From contig NZ_QQRS01000003.1 in the NCBI RefSeq assembly GCF_003428875.1, positions 310,001-374,000 of the forward strand: a stretch of DNA of 64,000 bases. The letters run 5' to 3'. Source of the stretch: Planomicrobium okeanokoites (lineage in GTDB: Bacteria; Bacillota; Bacilli; Bacillales_A; Planococcaceae). The notes beneath the pieces were generated by a model. The model had not been told where the DNA came from. It saw only the letters and a program-made list of their open reading frames with translations, and ran no database searches. Of this stretch, positions 8,179-17,237 are shown in pieces (the first letter of the stretch is position 1; each line of letters begins with the position of its first letter). The position numbers were made by a program, and so were the translations under genes.

Positions 8179-9999
8179 TTATTTCTCTTTTATCTTTTCA
8201 AGTGCATTTTCTTGGATGATTAAATCGGAAGTTCGTAATTGTTCCGCAGCTTCTTCAACTTCATCTTCGCAGTTCCCGAAAGCGACTTGTTCTTCAGTCT
8301 GCACCGAATAACAGGTTCCGCTTCCGATAGGGGCTGTGAGGTCCGGTTTATAATAGAATTCATTGTAACGGAAAGAACCATCACGGAAAGCGGTGACATT
8401 TTCTTCCTCATCCATCAGTGAGCTGCCCAGTAAATATGGTGGGTCGATGCCGATCATGTCAAGGATGGTCGGAGCGATATCAATCTGGCCACCTACACTT
8501 TCGTTGATTTCACCGCCTGAAGATCCTGGCGCTTTTATAAAGAGCGGCACCCCCTGATCCAACTCAAATAAGTCTACAACGTTTTCGGCGTTAGCGTCTT
8601 CTGCCATTTCTGTCCCTTTCTGGGTCAAACCGCTGTCATGGTCGCCGTAGAAAATAACGAGTGAGTCATCCCATAATCCTTTCTGTTTAAGTTCGCTGAT
8701 CATTTCCCCGACCGCTTCATCGACGTAATGGACTGTATGGTAATACCCTTTAACCAAGTCGTCATCGTAATCATTAAGATCCAATTTCTCCAGCTCTTGA
8801 GGGAATTCATAAGGGGTATGGCTTGTCAATGCCACCATGAAAGCGAAGAAGGGAGAATCCTGTTCTGAAGCAAAAGCAATGGATTCGGATAAAAAATCTT
8901 TGTCATTCAATGCCATGCCGATTTTTCCTTCTTCCGAAAAATCCTTCCTGCTATAGAATCTATCGAATCCGATGTTTTCATAGAATTTATCCCTGTTCCA
9001 AAAAGTCCTTTCAAATGCATGCATGGCGGCTGTTTCATAACCGTAGCGCTGCAGATGAGCGGGCAGGCCGTTAAAGTCATTGCCGGCATATTGTGTGTAA
9101 ACGGATCCTGATTTGACGGGATGCAGCGAAGACAGTGTAAGGAATTCAGCATCTGAAGTTCGTCCTTCGTGCGTTTGATGATAAAAATTTGGGAAGTAAA
9201 TGGTTTCCTCTTTTAATTGATTGAGATTGGGAGTCAATTCTTTTCCGTTGATTTTCTGGCCAATGACCGAAGACTGGAAGGATTCCAATTGAACCACAAT
9301 GATATTAGGCAAATCCTCTGGAATCGGTGCTGCTTCAATTTCCCGAATTGCGTCAGGCAACAGATCCAATTGGTCGGAAGACAAAGAGCTGCTTCCGGCA
9401 AGACTGGCTGCCCCGTTAATCAGGTCGGCTCCATGATAGCCCCAGAACCCCAATTGATAGTATTCACGCATATTTGAAATTGGATTGTCTACGAGCCAGC
9501 CTTCTTTTTGCACATAACTCCAGGCAAGAGGTGCGATGAAAACTATCAGGCCAGCTGCAAATCCAGCGCCGGCAAATTGCAGCCTTTTGTTCTTCGGAAG
9601 AGTTCCGGTTTTATTGCGAAAGTAAAGGAATGCGGCAGAGAAGAGAGGGAGATCCGCGAAAAAAATCAGGTCTTTCCAGGTGACAAGCGTCAAAAAACCG
9701 CCTCCGACACTGCTCATCTGAGGGACGTCAGCAATGAGCATCACACTGAGAAGGTCTTCGAAATAACGATAATACCAAATATCCGAGACAACCAGCGTGC
9801 TGTGAAGAAACAGCAATGAGAGCAAGACCCAACGACGGGTTTTTGCCTTGAGCAATAATGTCCAGCTTGAGAGGACGAGAACGGTTGCAATGTTCAGTAT
9901 GAAAAAACCGACGGAAAATTCGGTTTCCGTATAGACGCTGAAAAGAAATAATTTGAACATGGAAATAGCCAGGTAAATGGCGTAGTCGAGAAAAATCAT
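8179..9999 (-). CDS. LTA synthase family sulfatase-type membrane protein
   Basis: About 606 residues: five N-terminal membrane helices followed by an extracytoplasmic sulfatase-fold domain, the layout of lipoteichoic acid synthases (LtaS and its paralogues YfnI, YqgS, YvgJ), which polymerise or prime glycerol phosphate chains from phosphatidylglycerol. NIIVVQLESFQS opens the catalytic domain; THEGRTSDAEF holds the nucleophilic Thr, and FYGDHDSG is the metal-binding block. Which paralogue it corresponds to, synthase or primase, cannot be decided here. The frame starts at 10017, but GGAGGTG lies within it, so the ATG at 9999 is chosen. Confidence 0.88.
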   Translation of the reverse strand: MIFLDYAIYLAISMFKLFLFSVYTETEFSVGFFILNIATVLVLSSWTLLLKAKTRRWVLLSLLFLHSTLVVSDIWYYRYFEDLLSVMLIADVPQMSSVGGGFLTLVTWKDLIFFADLPLFSAAFLYFRNKTGTLPKNKRLQFAGAGFAAGLIVFIAPLAWSYVQKEGWLVDNPISNMREYYQLGFWGYHGADLINGAASLAGSSSLSSDQLDLLPDAIREIEAAPIPEDLPNIIVVQLESFQSSVIGQKINGKELTPNLNQLKEETIYFPNFYHQTHEGRTSDAEFLTLSSLHPVKSGSVYTQYAGNDFNGLPAHLQRYGYETAAMHAFERTFWNRDKFYENIGFDRFYSRKDFSEEGKIGMALNDKDFLSESIAFASEQDSPFFAFMVALTSHTPYEFPQELEKLDLNDYDDDLVKGYYHTVHYVDEAVGEMISELKQKGLWDDSLVIFYGDHDSGLTQKGTEMAEDANAENVVDLFELDQGVPLFIKAPGSSGGEINESVGGQIDIAPTILDMIGIDPPYLLGSSLMDEEENVTAFRDGSFRYNEFYYKPDLTAPIGSGTCYSVQTEEQVAFGNCEDEVEEAAEQLRTSDLIIQENALEKIKEK

Positions 10000-10140
10000 T
10001 CTGGGATGCACCTCCATAAGTACCAGTAAAAATACTATATATTTCTCAGTACCTCTTTTTGAGTTGCTGGAAACATAAATAGCGGGGGATAAGGGTATGG
10101 CATCAAAGGAGCCGAAGAGGATTCACGTAGGGCTTGAAAA

Positions 10141-10169
10141 TTGTTTTGTGTCCGAATTATCTGTAAAAT
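10141..10169 (+). promoter_or_regulatory. Candidate sigma-A promoter for the ICMT-family gene
   Basis: TTGTTT at 10141-10146, a 17-base spacer and TAAAAT at 10164-10169, 33 bases upstream of the start codon. Confidence 0.6.
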
Positions 10170-10202
10170 TAAATATGTATACAGGAAAGGCAGAGGTTTG
10201 AA

Positions 10203-10760
10203 ATGACAGCTTTGGATTGGGTTTTTACAGCTATTGCAGTGATTTGGATTTTAGAGTTCATCCTTTTTCGCAATCGCGGGACTGGAGAAGAAAGTCCTGT
10301 TGAAAGGCGTTCCTTTCTTTTGATCCTCGCGGCACTTTCCGCGACGATTTTAGCGGCAGCGCTTGTCGGTGAAATGCGGCGCTTTGAAATGACAGCCACC
10401 TGGCTTAAAGCGATAGGAATTATATTTTTCGGCGCAGGTGTATTTCTGCGGTATTGGGGAATCATTCATTTGAAGGCCCAGTTCACCAGGCATGTCACGG
10501 TGCAGGAAGGCGACGGCATTGTCAGCACCGGACCTTACCGCAAACTGCGGCATCCTCTTTATACCGGAATATTATTGATTGCTGTCGGCATGGCACTTTT
10601 TTTCCAAAGCATATTTACAGCAATTATTGGCGGCGCATTGGTTGGCTGGGCGCTGGTAAGGAGAATGGACGGGGAAGAAGAATTATTGGTCAAGGAATTT
10701 GGCGAAGAATACCGGGAATGGATGAAGCGGCGAGCAAGGCTTATTCCATTCATCTATTAA
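10203..10760 (+). CDS. Isoprenylcysteine carboxyl methyltransferase family membrane protein
   Basis: A 185-residue integral membrane protein with about five hydrophobic segments and the ICMT signature GPYRKLRHPLYTG that binds S-adenosylmethionine, followed by a C-terminal FGEEYREWMKR segment typical of this family. Bacteria do not farnesylate proteins in the usual way, so the methyl acceptor is unknown; the annotation describes fold and probable SAM-dependent methylation only. AGAGG with 6-base spacing precedes the ATG. It is followed ten bases later by a small gene, probably co-transcribed. Confidence 0.85.
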   Translation: MTALDWVFTAIAVIWILEFILFRNRGTGEESPVERRSFLLILAALSATILAAALVGEMRRFEMTATWLKAIGIIFFGAGVFLRYWGIIHLKAQFTRHVTVQEGDGIVSTGPYRKLRHPLYTGILLIAVGMALFFQSIFTAIIGGALVGWALVRRMDGEEELLVKEFGEEYREWMKRRARLIPFIY

Positions 10761-10770
10761 TGGAAAGCGA

Positions 10771-11238
10771 GTGATTCGAGTGGAACTTCCTTACGGGATA
10801 AGCGGTTTTTATAATTCGGATGAACCGAAGCCACCGGAAGTGGATGTCAGTGAATATAAGAAATTATGTGATGATTTTGCGGAAAAGCTGAATGGTCAGG
10901 TTCTGGAGTTTACAGACACGCTGTATCCTGCAAATTTCCATAAAGCCTTTTTCGAATTGCCCGGAACCAATATCTGTCTGGTCATGAACAAGCATTATCC
11001 GGTTCTTGCGTTTGCGAAAACTGTTGAAGCATTAAAAATTGAATTCATCAATTTTTCCGAAGGGGCGCAGGCAATACCGGAGGATTATACCGTCCTGACT
11101 GCCGATATCCTGGAGGCTGCTGTTCCAGAAAATTTAAATGAGCTGCCAGGTGAAGAATTGAACAATGGGGATAAAGAGCAGATTAAATATTGGAAGCCGG
11201 AAACAATCGGACAGATCATCTTTAATTTCTGGGATTAG
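10771..11238 (+). CDS. Hypothetical soluble protein downstream of the ICMT-family gene
   Basis: A 155-residue acidic protein with no signal peptide or membrane helix. It has mixed alpha/beta character (KKLCDDFAEKLNGQ, NICLVMNKHYPVLAFAK, QIIFNFWD). I do not recognise the family. The start is GTG at 10771; another GTG at 10780 is possible because the ribosome binding site is weak (GGAAAGCGA). The short gap to the preceding methyltransferase-like gene suggests one transcript, ended by the hairpin at 11337. Confidence 0.65.
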   Translation: MIRVELPYGISGFYNSDEPKPPEVDVSEYKKLCDDFAEKLNGQVLEFTDTLYPANFHKAFFELPGTNICLVMNKHYPVLAFAKTVEALKIEFINFSEGAQAIPEDYTVLTADILEAAVPENLNELPGEELNNGDKEQIKYWKPETIGQIIFNFWD

Positions 11239-11336
11239 AAATGCTGGAGCTTGCGATAAACCGTCTGCATCGCCATTTTCTCAAGCTCATCACTACATAA
11301 ACTAAGAATTTTACAAATGGTTGAACTAACATTAAA

Positions 11337-11370
11337 CGCCGCCTCAGTTTTTTCTGGGGCGGCGCTTTAT
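11337..11370. terminator. Hairpin between converging genes, likely terminator
   Basis: A stem CGCCGCC(T)CAG/CTGGGGCGGCG encloses a T6 loop. T-runs outside the stem are short (CTTTATG on plus, TTTAATG on minus), so efficiency is uncertain. Confidence 0.5.
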
Positions 11371-11397
11371 GTTAGCTCATATGATATCTTAACTTGT

Positions 11398-12408
11398 TTA
11401 GACGATTCGTCTGCCGCTTTTGCCCAGCGCATAATAAACGCCATGCTGCAGGCTTTGGAGACATTCAAATTTTCTCAAATTGCTGTTTGACTGGACAATG
11501 ACCATTGCCAGCTCAGGCGACACGCCAACCAGAATGGTTTCAATGCCAAGGAGACGCGCAGCGGCGCCAAGTTTATCGATCAGCATTGCGGTATGTTCGG
11601 AGATATGTTTATGCAGTCCGGTAAGGTCGAGCAGAAGGTATTGGGCCTGATGTTTCGGCAATTCACTTAATGTATTGAATATCAGGTCTTCTGAACGGTC
11701 TTGGTCATAGCTTCCAATCATCGGTACGACAACGATTTTTTCCAATACCGGTATGATGGGAGATGAAAGTTCTTTGACAAGGTTTTGGAGCATTTTCGTT
11801 TTATCATCGACCATCCGCTCAAGTTCTTTGATTTTCATCGCTTCCTGTTTCCGGGACATCTCGTGGATATTGGATTGAACGGTTACATCGGAAGGATAAT
11901 ATTTGACGATGCTGTAAGGGTTGTCATCGTTTTGATATTGGATGGTGGAATACCAGAAATTCGTGCCGAACAGGCCGGTCAATACTCCCGCGTAATGGGA
12001 AGGGACAAAAATGCCTTCCAGGCCTTTTTGTTTGCGCTGATTCATCTTAAATTCCCAGTCATCTTGGATATGAAGTGTAAAATGTTTCGCGTCTTCATCC
12101 ATCTCCACAATTTTCACTTTGCCCCAGCCAGCTGGCGCATATGTATTGGACAGCCATTCCACAACATTCGAAGTGTTGATGTTTTTTCTGTCCAGGAATC
12201 CTTCGCCGACGATGACCCCTTGGCGGAAGCCGGTTGTTTCCAATACCAATTTTGTTGCTTCGGTGCCTGAAATTTCACGGATGGAATCGAAAAATGTTTC
12301 CATTGCCGAAATCCAGAACAGCACCACATCTCCGTTTTCAAATAATACTTCACCTGTTTCCAAATCCCATTTTAACTCTATATCGCCTAGCGTAATCTGC
12401 TTTTTCAT
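11398..12408 (-). CDS. STAS-domain protein with XylR_N/V4R-like sensor domain
   Basis: A 336-residue protein. Residues about 30-150 resemble the XylR_N/4-vinyl-reductase (V4R) small-molecule-binding domain (ATKLVLETTGFRQG, NTYAPAGWGKVKI). A linker helix (KIKELERMVDDKTK) leads to a C-terminal STAS domain (LSSPIIPVLEKIVVVPMIG, YLLLDLTGLHKH). This sensor-STAS layout is that of RsbR-type stressosome proteins, so a role in sigma-B-type stress signalling is plausible but inferred; STAS Ser/Thr phosphosites would need alignment. The longest frame starts at 12600 with a non-conserved extension; GGAGG 10 bases before ATG 12408 decides the start. Confidence 0.8.
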   Translation of the reverse strand: MKKQITLGDIELKWDLETGEVLFENGDVVLFWISAMETFFDSIREISGTEATKLVLETTGFRQGVIVGEGFLDRKNINTSNVVEWLSNTYAPAGWGKVKIVEMDEDAKHFTLHIQDDWEFKMNQRKQKGLEGIFVPSHYAGVLTGLFGTNFWYSTIQYQNDDNPYSIVKYYPSDVTVQSNIHEMSRKQEAMKIKELERMVDDKTKMLQNLVKELSSPIIPVLEKIVVVPMIGSYDQDRSEDLIFNTLSELPKHQAQYLLLDLTGLHKHISEHTAMLIDKLGAAARLLGIETILVGVSPELAMVIVQSNSNLRKFECLQSLQHGVYYALGKSGRRIV

Positions 12409-12558
12409 GATAATCGATCCTCCGATTTGCTGATGTTTCATATTTATACTGCATGAACAGCAGTTAATATATAAATGGATATATAAACTCTGTATCTTAT
12501 TCCCTAAATGGAGGAGAAGTATGCACATGAAATAAATAATTAGCGAAATAAACTCAAG

Positions 12559-12597
12559 AAAAAAAACGGCACATTCGCTTTTGAATGTGCCGTTTTC
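12559..12597. terminator. Bidirectional-looking terminator downstream of msrAB
   Basis: AAAACGGCACATTC-GCTTTT-GAATGTGCCGTTTT: a strong stem with an A-run upstream and T-run downstream, so it can end msrAB on the minus strand. Confidence 0.85.
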
Positions 12598-12622
12598 CAC
12601 CGTTTTTATCTGGTTCTATCCC

Positions 12623-13762
12623 TTAATCGACATAATCACTAAGATAACCATAGCCTTCTTTTTCCATCTCTTCAGCCGGGATGAAGCGGAGCGCTGCACT
12701 GTTCATGCAATATCGCAGGCCGCCCCTGTCTTCGGGCCCATCATCAAAAACGTGTCCGAGATGGCTGTCGCCAGAGCGGCTGCGGATTTCGGTGCGTTTA
12801 AAAAATCCGCTGTAATCATCGTGTTCTGTAACGACGGCAGGGTCGATAGGTTTTGTGAAACTTGGCCAGCCGGTTCCGGAATCATATTGGTCAGCTGATG
12901 AAAACAACGGTTCACCCGTTGTGATATCCACATAAATGCCCGGTTCGTAATTATCCCAGTATTCATTTGAAAAAGCGGTTTCGGTTGCATCTTCCTGTGT
13001 CACATTATATTGGACTTCTGTCAGCATTTCTTTCAATTCATCGTCACTCGGTTTCGGATACGCAGCCGGATCGATCAATGAAGGAATTTCCTGGTCTTCG
13101 AGCGAATCGAATTCGATGTGGCAATAGCCGTCGGGATTTTTTTCAAGATAATCCTGATGATATTCTTCAGCAAGATAATAATGTTCCAAAGGTTCGATTT
13201 CAGTCACTATCGGTTTATCATAACGTTCGGCTTCTGCTGCCACGACTCCATCGATAATGGCAAGGTCTTCGGCATTTTCATAATAGACGCCAGTGCGGTA
13301 CTGTGTACCTTTGTCATTGCCCTGCTGATTCAATAGAGTTGGATCAATGATCATGAAAAACTGTGATACAAGACTTTCGAGGTCGATGCGTTCAGGGTCA
13401 TATTGGACGTGTACCGTTTCAGCGTGACCAGTGTTTTCGTATAGTACTTCCTTATAAGTAGGATTTTCTGTTGTTCCGTTGGCGTAGCCGGAAGTTACAT
13501 CGTAGACTCCGTAAACACGGGCCATATAGGCTTCGACACCCCAAAAACAACCGCCGGCAAACCAGATATCTTCCAGTTTATCCGTATCGAAATCCAGATC
13601 CTTATTCGGATTCTCCGGGAACCGGGAGGTGCTTTCAGCTGAACTTGCTTCCGTAGTGCCTTCAGCATCTGAAACCGTGGATGAACCGGACGTGCCGGGA
13701 AGGGAACAGGCAGCTAAGAATAATAACATAAACAAGAGAAGCAAAGGGAATTTGAACTTCAT
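12623..13762 (-). CDS. msrAB: Lipid-anchored bifunctional methionine sulfoxide reductase MsrA/MsrB
   Basis: Repairs oxidised methionine in proteins outside the membrane. About 379 residues: a lipobox signal (LLFLAAC), a Ser-rich linker, an MsrA domain with catalytic [10 protein letters not shown] (S-sulfoxides), and an MsrB domain with [20 protein letters not shown] and catalytic Cys in [12 protein letters not shown] (R-sulfoxides). The zinc-binding CxxC pairs of some MsrB proteins are not seen. AAAGGCGGT with 8-base spacing sets ATG 13762, inside a longer frame from 13810. The TlpA-like thioredoxin gene ends 22 bases upstream and is the likely electron donor in the same operon. Confidence 0.93.
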   Translation of the reverse strand: MKFKFPLLLLFMLLFLAACSLPGTSGSSTVSDAEGTTEASSAESTSRFPENPNKDLDFDTDKLEDIWFAGGCFWGVEAYMARVYGVYDVTSGYANGTTENPTYKEVLYENTGHAETVHVQYDPERIDLESLVSQFFMIIDPTLLNQQGNDKGTQYRTGVYYENAEDLAIIDGVVAAEAERYDKPIVTEIEPLEHYYLAEEYHQDYLEKNPDGYCHIEFDSLEDQEIPSLIDPAAYPKPSDDELKEMLTEVQYNVTQEDATETAFSNEYWDNYEPGIYVDITTGEPLFSSADQYDSGTGWPSFTKPIDPAVVTEHDDYSGFFKRTEIRSRSGDSHLGHVFDDGPEDRGGLRYCMNSAALRFIPAEEMEKEGYGYLSDYVD

Positions 13763-13784
13763 TATTGTCGACCGCCTTTCATGG

Positions 13785-14309
13785 TTATTGAATGCTTTCA
13801 AACGTTTCATAAATCTGTTCGTTGCTTACATGTCCGGTCTGGCTTTTGAACATGACGCCGTCAGAACCGATGTAGACAGAAGTGGGGTAGCCGATGACGC
13901 CGTAATCATCGAAAACAGGACCTTCTTCATCGAGCAGTACCTGGATATTTGACGTGTTGTCCAGCCCTTTATACCATTTGGCAAAAGAATCGCTGCTTTT
14001 TTCGGCATTCGAGTCAGGTGAAACAATTGTCAATACTTCGAAATCCGGTTCTTCACCGGCAAGTTCGTTCAGTTCATTCATGCCCGAAAGACAGATTGAA
14101 CACCATGAAGCCCAGAATTTGATGTATACTTTCTGACCCGCATATTCCGATAGCTCGTGGGTTTCACCCTTCAGGTCGACCAACTTGAAATCGGGGGCAG
14201 GCTTGCCTTCATTCAGCTGCTCTGCGCTGGAAGAGGTTTGTCCATCTGAGCAGGCAGCGAGCATCATTATAATAATTATAAATACAGGCGTTGCCAGTAA
14301 TTTTTTCAT
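13785..14309 (-). CDS. TlpA/ResA-like thioredoxin-fold lipoprotein
   Basis: A 174-residue membrane-anchored thiol-disulfide protein. The signal peptide ends in a lipobox (IMMLAAC), followed by an AhpC/TSA-Redoxin fold with the redox pair in [11 protein letters not shown] and the cis-Pro segment [11 protein letters not shown]. It stands directly upstream of msrAB. In Neisseria PilB the same three domains (thioredoxin-like, MsrA, MsrB) are fused in one polypeptide, and in pneumococcus an extracellular thioredoxin serves MsrAB2. Reducing the surface MsrAB is therefore the probable job; this is inference from context. Confidence 0.9.
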   Translation of the reverse strand: MKKLLATPVFIIIIMMLAACSDGQTSSSAEQLNEGKPAPDFKLVDLKGETHELSEYAGQKVYIKFWASWCSICLSGMNELNELAGEEPDFEVLTIVSPDSNAEKSSDSFAKWYKGLDNTSNIQVLLDEEGPVFDDYGVIGYPTSVYIGSDGVMFKSQTGHVSNEQIYETFESIQ

Positions 14310-14489
14310 GGGGAATCATCCTTCTAAGTGAATTGATGTAACCGCTTTAATTGGATTGTAAAAAATTTTCAGCAATTTCTCCTTATACCCACATCATATA
14401 GCGAAAAGATAGAGAATGATATTGAACAGTCTTAGTTGGATTCCAAATGAGCATAAAGAAGTGTAATGTTCGACAGGGAAGGTTCAATT

Positions 14490-14522
14490 TAAAAAAAGTC
14501 GCTCCCATAATGGAAGCGACTT
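14490..14522 (-). terminator. Terminator of the first Nudix gene
   Basis: On the minus strand GTCGCTTCC-ATTAT-GGGAGCGAC is followed by TTTTTTT, immediately downstream of the stop at 14524. Confidence 0.85.
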
Positions 14523-14523
14523 C

Positions 14524-15036
14524 TCATCGAATCATTAATTTTTGCAATTCTTCAAAATAGAGCTGACATCGTTCGAGGACACTCGGCACGGTCTGCCCCT
14601 TTTCATGCAACAACTCTAATTCATCAAAAGTGACAAGCTGTGCGCCGCAGACTTCACCAGCCTGCAGCTTCATGGCAGCGGGGTTGAGATTGTCAGCGGT
14701 CTTCCAGATGTAACTGTCACGAAAATAATGTCCATATTTCAACTCACCGATTTTAGTCAATTGTTCAGGAGCTGCCACGAGGCCAGTTTCTTCTTCGAGT
14801 TCACGGGCAGCGCCTTCGATACTCGTTTCGCCGGCAGTAATGGATCCACCTGTGATTTCCCAAAGTAATGGATAAGTTTTTACCGCATCGCGCTGCGTCA
14901 GTAATATCCGTCCATCCACGTTGACTGTAATTATTTCCACAACAATATGATATTCGCCCGGATTCAGATCAATGCCGCGTCGATGAACCTTGCCAAGCTT
15001 GTTCCTGTCACCATCTACCAGATCCCATAATTCCAT
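14524..15036 (-). CDS. Nudix hydrolase (IDI-like/YfcD subtype)
   Basis: About 170 residues with a complete Nudix box (GGSITAGE, then RELEEETGL) that binds Mg2+ and hydrolyses a nucleoside diphosphate linked to X. The N-terminal ELWDLVDGDRNKLGKVHRRG resembles Nudix proteins of the isopentenyl-diphosphate-isomerase-like/YfcD type; the substrate is unknown. The first ATG (15051) lies on top of the ribosome binding site GGGAG, so ATG 15036 with 8-base spacing is preferred. The gene lies just downstream of a small membrane protein gene on the same strand. Confidence 0.87.
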   Translation of the reverse strand: MELWDLVDGDRNKLGKVHRRGIDLNPGEYHIVVEIITVNVDGRILLTQRDAVKTYPLLWEITGGSITAGETSIEGAARELEEETGLVAAPEQLTKIGELKYGHYFRDSYIWKTADNLNPAAMKLQAGEVCGAQLVTFDELELLHEKGQTVPSVLERCQLYFEELQKLMIR

Positions 15037-15075
15037 CTTCTTCACTCCCATTAAATGAGTATATAAAAATGGAAG

Positions 15076-15324
15076 CTAAATGGAAAGGATAAATATGAAA
15101 ACAGGTGCAGTGAATACAAGAGGTGCCAGGGTGAAAATCATGCCATAAACATTAAATCGCTTGCTGAACAATAATGCGGCTCCTAATAGCCAAATCATCA
15201 GGAAAAAAGTTTCACCCAATACCGCGCGTTCCAGACCGCCTCTTTCCAGAATCGGAATAGCTGTCAGGAATGCGAGGAACCCAGTCCATAAGAGGTGAAA
15301 AGCACGATAGATTGTATAAACCAA
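15076..15324 (-). CDS. Small three-helix membrane protein
   Basis: An 82-residue, almost entirely hydrophobic protein with three predicted membrane segments (FHLLWTGFLAFLTAIPIL, TFFLMIWLLGAALLF, MIFTLAPLVFTAPVFIFIL). The start is TTG 15324, set by GGAGG with 7-base spacing. Function unknown. The 39-base gap to the Nudix gene suggests a shared transcript. Confidence 0.7.
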   Translation of the reverse strand: MVYTIYRAFHLLWTGFLAFLTAIPILERGGLERAVLGETFFLMIWLLGAALLFSKRFNVYGMIFTLAPLVFTAPVFIFILSI

Positions 15325-15396
15325 TTTAAAACCTCCGTTCTTTGTTTAATAGAACGAAGAATCAGGAGTTTAGTTCCGGCGGAACGATTATTCGGA

Positions 15397-16134
15397 TCAA
15401 AGAATCAATTGAAGCAAAACTGTTATGAAAATAAGTCCTAAAATAAATGAGGGGAAGCTATTGTTTTTCTCATTAGGCAATTCATCATTCAAAATATTCA
15501 GTACAACTCCGCCTGTCAGAAAAGCTGAGAAAAATGCTATGGCCAGATCGCTGGTCGGGGTCAATTGGTAAATGAGCCAACCGATGAAGACGGATGCCGC
15601 TAAAATATAGCGGCCAGTTTTTGTGTATAAATCTTCGTGAGTGAGGTGGAGGATACGGTTATTTGCGATAAAGTGAAATGAGAACACGATGAAATAAATT
15701 ATATAATCCAGAGCATGTTCTCCGCTGAGTTCCACTAGAAGATAGCCGATCAGCATGTTGTACATGGCGAATGCCGAGATTTCAAGGATAAATATATCTT
15801 TGCTTGGCCGTGTCATGTTTTTTTGCCGTTTGTTATACTCCTGGGATTTTTCACTTAATTGGTTGATAGCGTAAAAAAGGGACAGCCCTGCTAAAGTGGC
15901 AATGTAGGTAACATAATCGATATTCTCCATCCACTTTGGAAGGGAGGCTTCCTCAGCTACTTCCTGATAATGGGTCAACTCAGGTACGAGATGTAGAAAG
16001 ACATAGGCTATGGATCCTCCGGAGACCAGGGACATTAATCGTTTTTTTGGTTTTTGACTAAGAAATTTTATATAGTTCGTAAATATATGGATGAGAACAA
16101 AGCAGATTATGATAAAAAGACTGAGCCAGACCAT
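15397..16134 (-). CDS. Polytopic membrane protein of unknown function
   Basis: About 245 residues with seven or so membrane helices. An HLVPE motif inside a helix (SGGSIAYVFLHLVPEL) and a later FHFIANN recall the His-containing helices of ZIP metal transporters, but the similarity is weak and I do not claim the family. The open frame extends to 16395 but its first 87 residues look non-coding; AAGGAGAGG lies 6 bases before ATG 16134. Divergent from the second Nudix gene. Confidence 0.7.
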   Translation of the reverse strand: MVWLSLFIIICFVLIHIFTNYIKFLSQKPKKRLMSLVSGGSIAYVFLHLVPELTHYQEVAEEASLPKWMENIDYVTYIATLAGLSLFYAINQLSEKSQEYNKRQKNMTRPSKDIFILEISAFAMYNMLIGYLLVELSGEHALDYIIYFIVFSFHFIANNRILHLTHEDLYTKTGRYILAASVFIGWLIYQLTPTSDLAIAFFSAFLTGGVVLNILNDELPNEKNNSFPSFILGLIFITVLLQLIL

Positions 16135-16356
16135 TGGGTTCCTCTCCTTCAGGGAAATTTCTCTGATGCTTTTATATACCCAATATTGAAATGTATACCT
16201 CTTAATTACATTATTTATTGAGTTTTGAAGAAAGAGAAAAATATTTACGCAGTATGTTCCTTTATATGGAAAAAAGCTAGAGTGTTTTCGGAATTTATTG
16301 GATATACTATGGAGGTACGCAAATGCTTGCAAGTATATAGTATTGGGGATAGGAAG

Positions 16357-16836
16357 ATGGGGTACATCGAAGAGTTGAGGGAAGTGGTCGGCCATAGACC
16401 GCTCATATTAGTCGGCGCGGTGGCAGTGATCACAGATGAGCTTGGCCGGCTGCTGCTGGAGGAAAGAAGATTTCCGAAAGGCGCATGGGGATTGGCCGGT
16501 GGGTTGATGGAACTCGGCGAATCGACAGAGGATGTCGCAAAGAGAGAAGTGTTTGAAGAAACGGGACTGGTGGTAAATGATTTGAAACTCATAAATGTCT
16601 ATTCAGGACCGAATCATTTTGTAAGAGCTGAAAACGGGGATGAATATTTCGTGGTCACTACAGCTTATTTTGCTGAAACACATCACGGCGTATTGACCGT
16701 GGATGAACTGGAATCCATCAGTTTTGAATTTTTTTATCCTGATGAATTGCCTGAGCGCATCGTAAAGAGCCATCGCCGTATCATAGATGAGTATTTGGAG
16801 AAGTTCCATGCCAAACGGCTGTGGGCGGTAAGATGA
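16357..16836 (+). CDS. Nudix hydrolase
   Basis: A 159-residue Nudix protein starting MGYIEELREVVGHRP, a start shared by a common Bacillales Nudix subgroup. It has the full box GGLMELGE plus REVFEETGLVV. It probably hydrolyses a nucleotide-type pyrophosphate; the substrate is unknown. The frame extends upstream to 16225, but the family start and GGGGATAGGAAG before ATG 16357 argue for this site. A small membrane protein gene follows 21 bases downstream. Confidence 0.88.
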   Translation: MGYIEELREVVGHRPLILVGAVAVITDELGRLLLEERRFPKGAWGLAGGLMELGESTEDVAKREVFEETGLVVNDLKLINVYSGPNHFVRAENGDEYFVVTTAYFAETHHGVLTVDELESISFEFFYPDELPERIVKSHRRIIDEYLEKFHAKRLWAVR

Positions 16837-16857
16837 TTATAGGAGAGGCAGTGATCT

Positions 16858-17052
16858 GTGATGTTGCAATTTTTGAGTAAATACAGCCATTGGTTATTGT
16901 TGATACTGGTATTTGGAAGCCTTGCTGTAAGTTTTTTCAGCGGCCGTTATGATGCTGCTTCACTTATTTTCGGTGTCATAGGTGTTTTAGGAGTAGGGTA
17001 TCTTGTTTATCGCATAGAGGCGGACAGGAAGAAAAAAAGAGTAAGAAGTTAA
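16858..17052 (+). CDS. Small two-helix membrane protein
   Basis: About 64 residues: two hydrophobic segments (HWLLLILVFGSLAVSFF and LIFGVIGVLGVGYLVY) and a very basic tail (DRKKKRVRS), which by the positive-inside rule stays in the cytoplasm. Start is GTG 16858 or ATG 16861 after AGAGG. Function unknown; probably co-transcribed with the Nudix gene. Confidence 0.65.
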   Translation: MMLQFLSKYSHWLLLILVFGSLAVSFFSGRYDAASLIFGVIGVLGVGYLVYRIEADRKKKRVRS

Positions 17053-17237
17053 GCATATGATTTATGGCCGGTTCTATTTAAGAGCCGGCTTTCTTATGTT
17101 TAGACAACCGTTTTTTATCAATAAATCGATTCAGTCGTCCCGAATTTTAAACTGCCCAACCAAACTTCCCGAACTCCAGGTTTGCCTTGTGTTCAGAAGG
17201 GAAAATAGGCATAAAACGTTTGGGAGGAGAATTGGGC

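Noticed and set aside
16135-16395. N-terminal extension of the membrane protein at 15397-16134
   Set aside because: The extra 87 codons have no hydrophobic pattern, no ribosome site at 16395, and overlap the divergent Nudix start region; AAGGAGAGG precedes the inner ATG.
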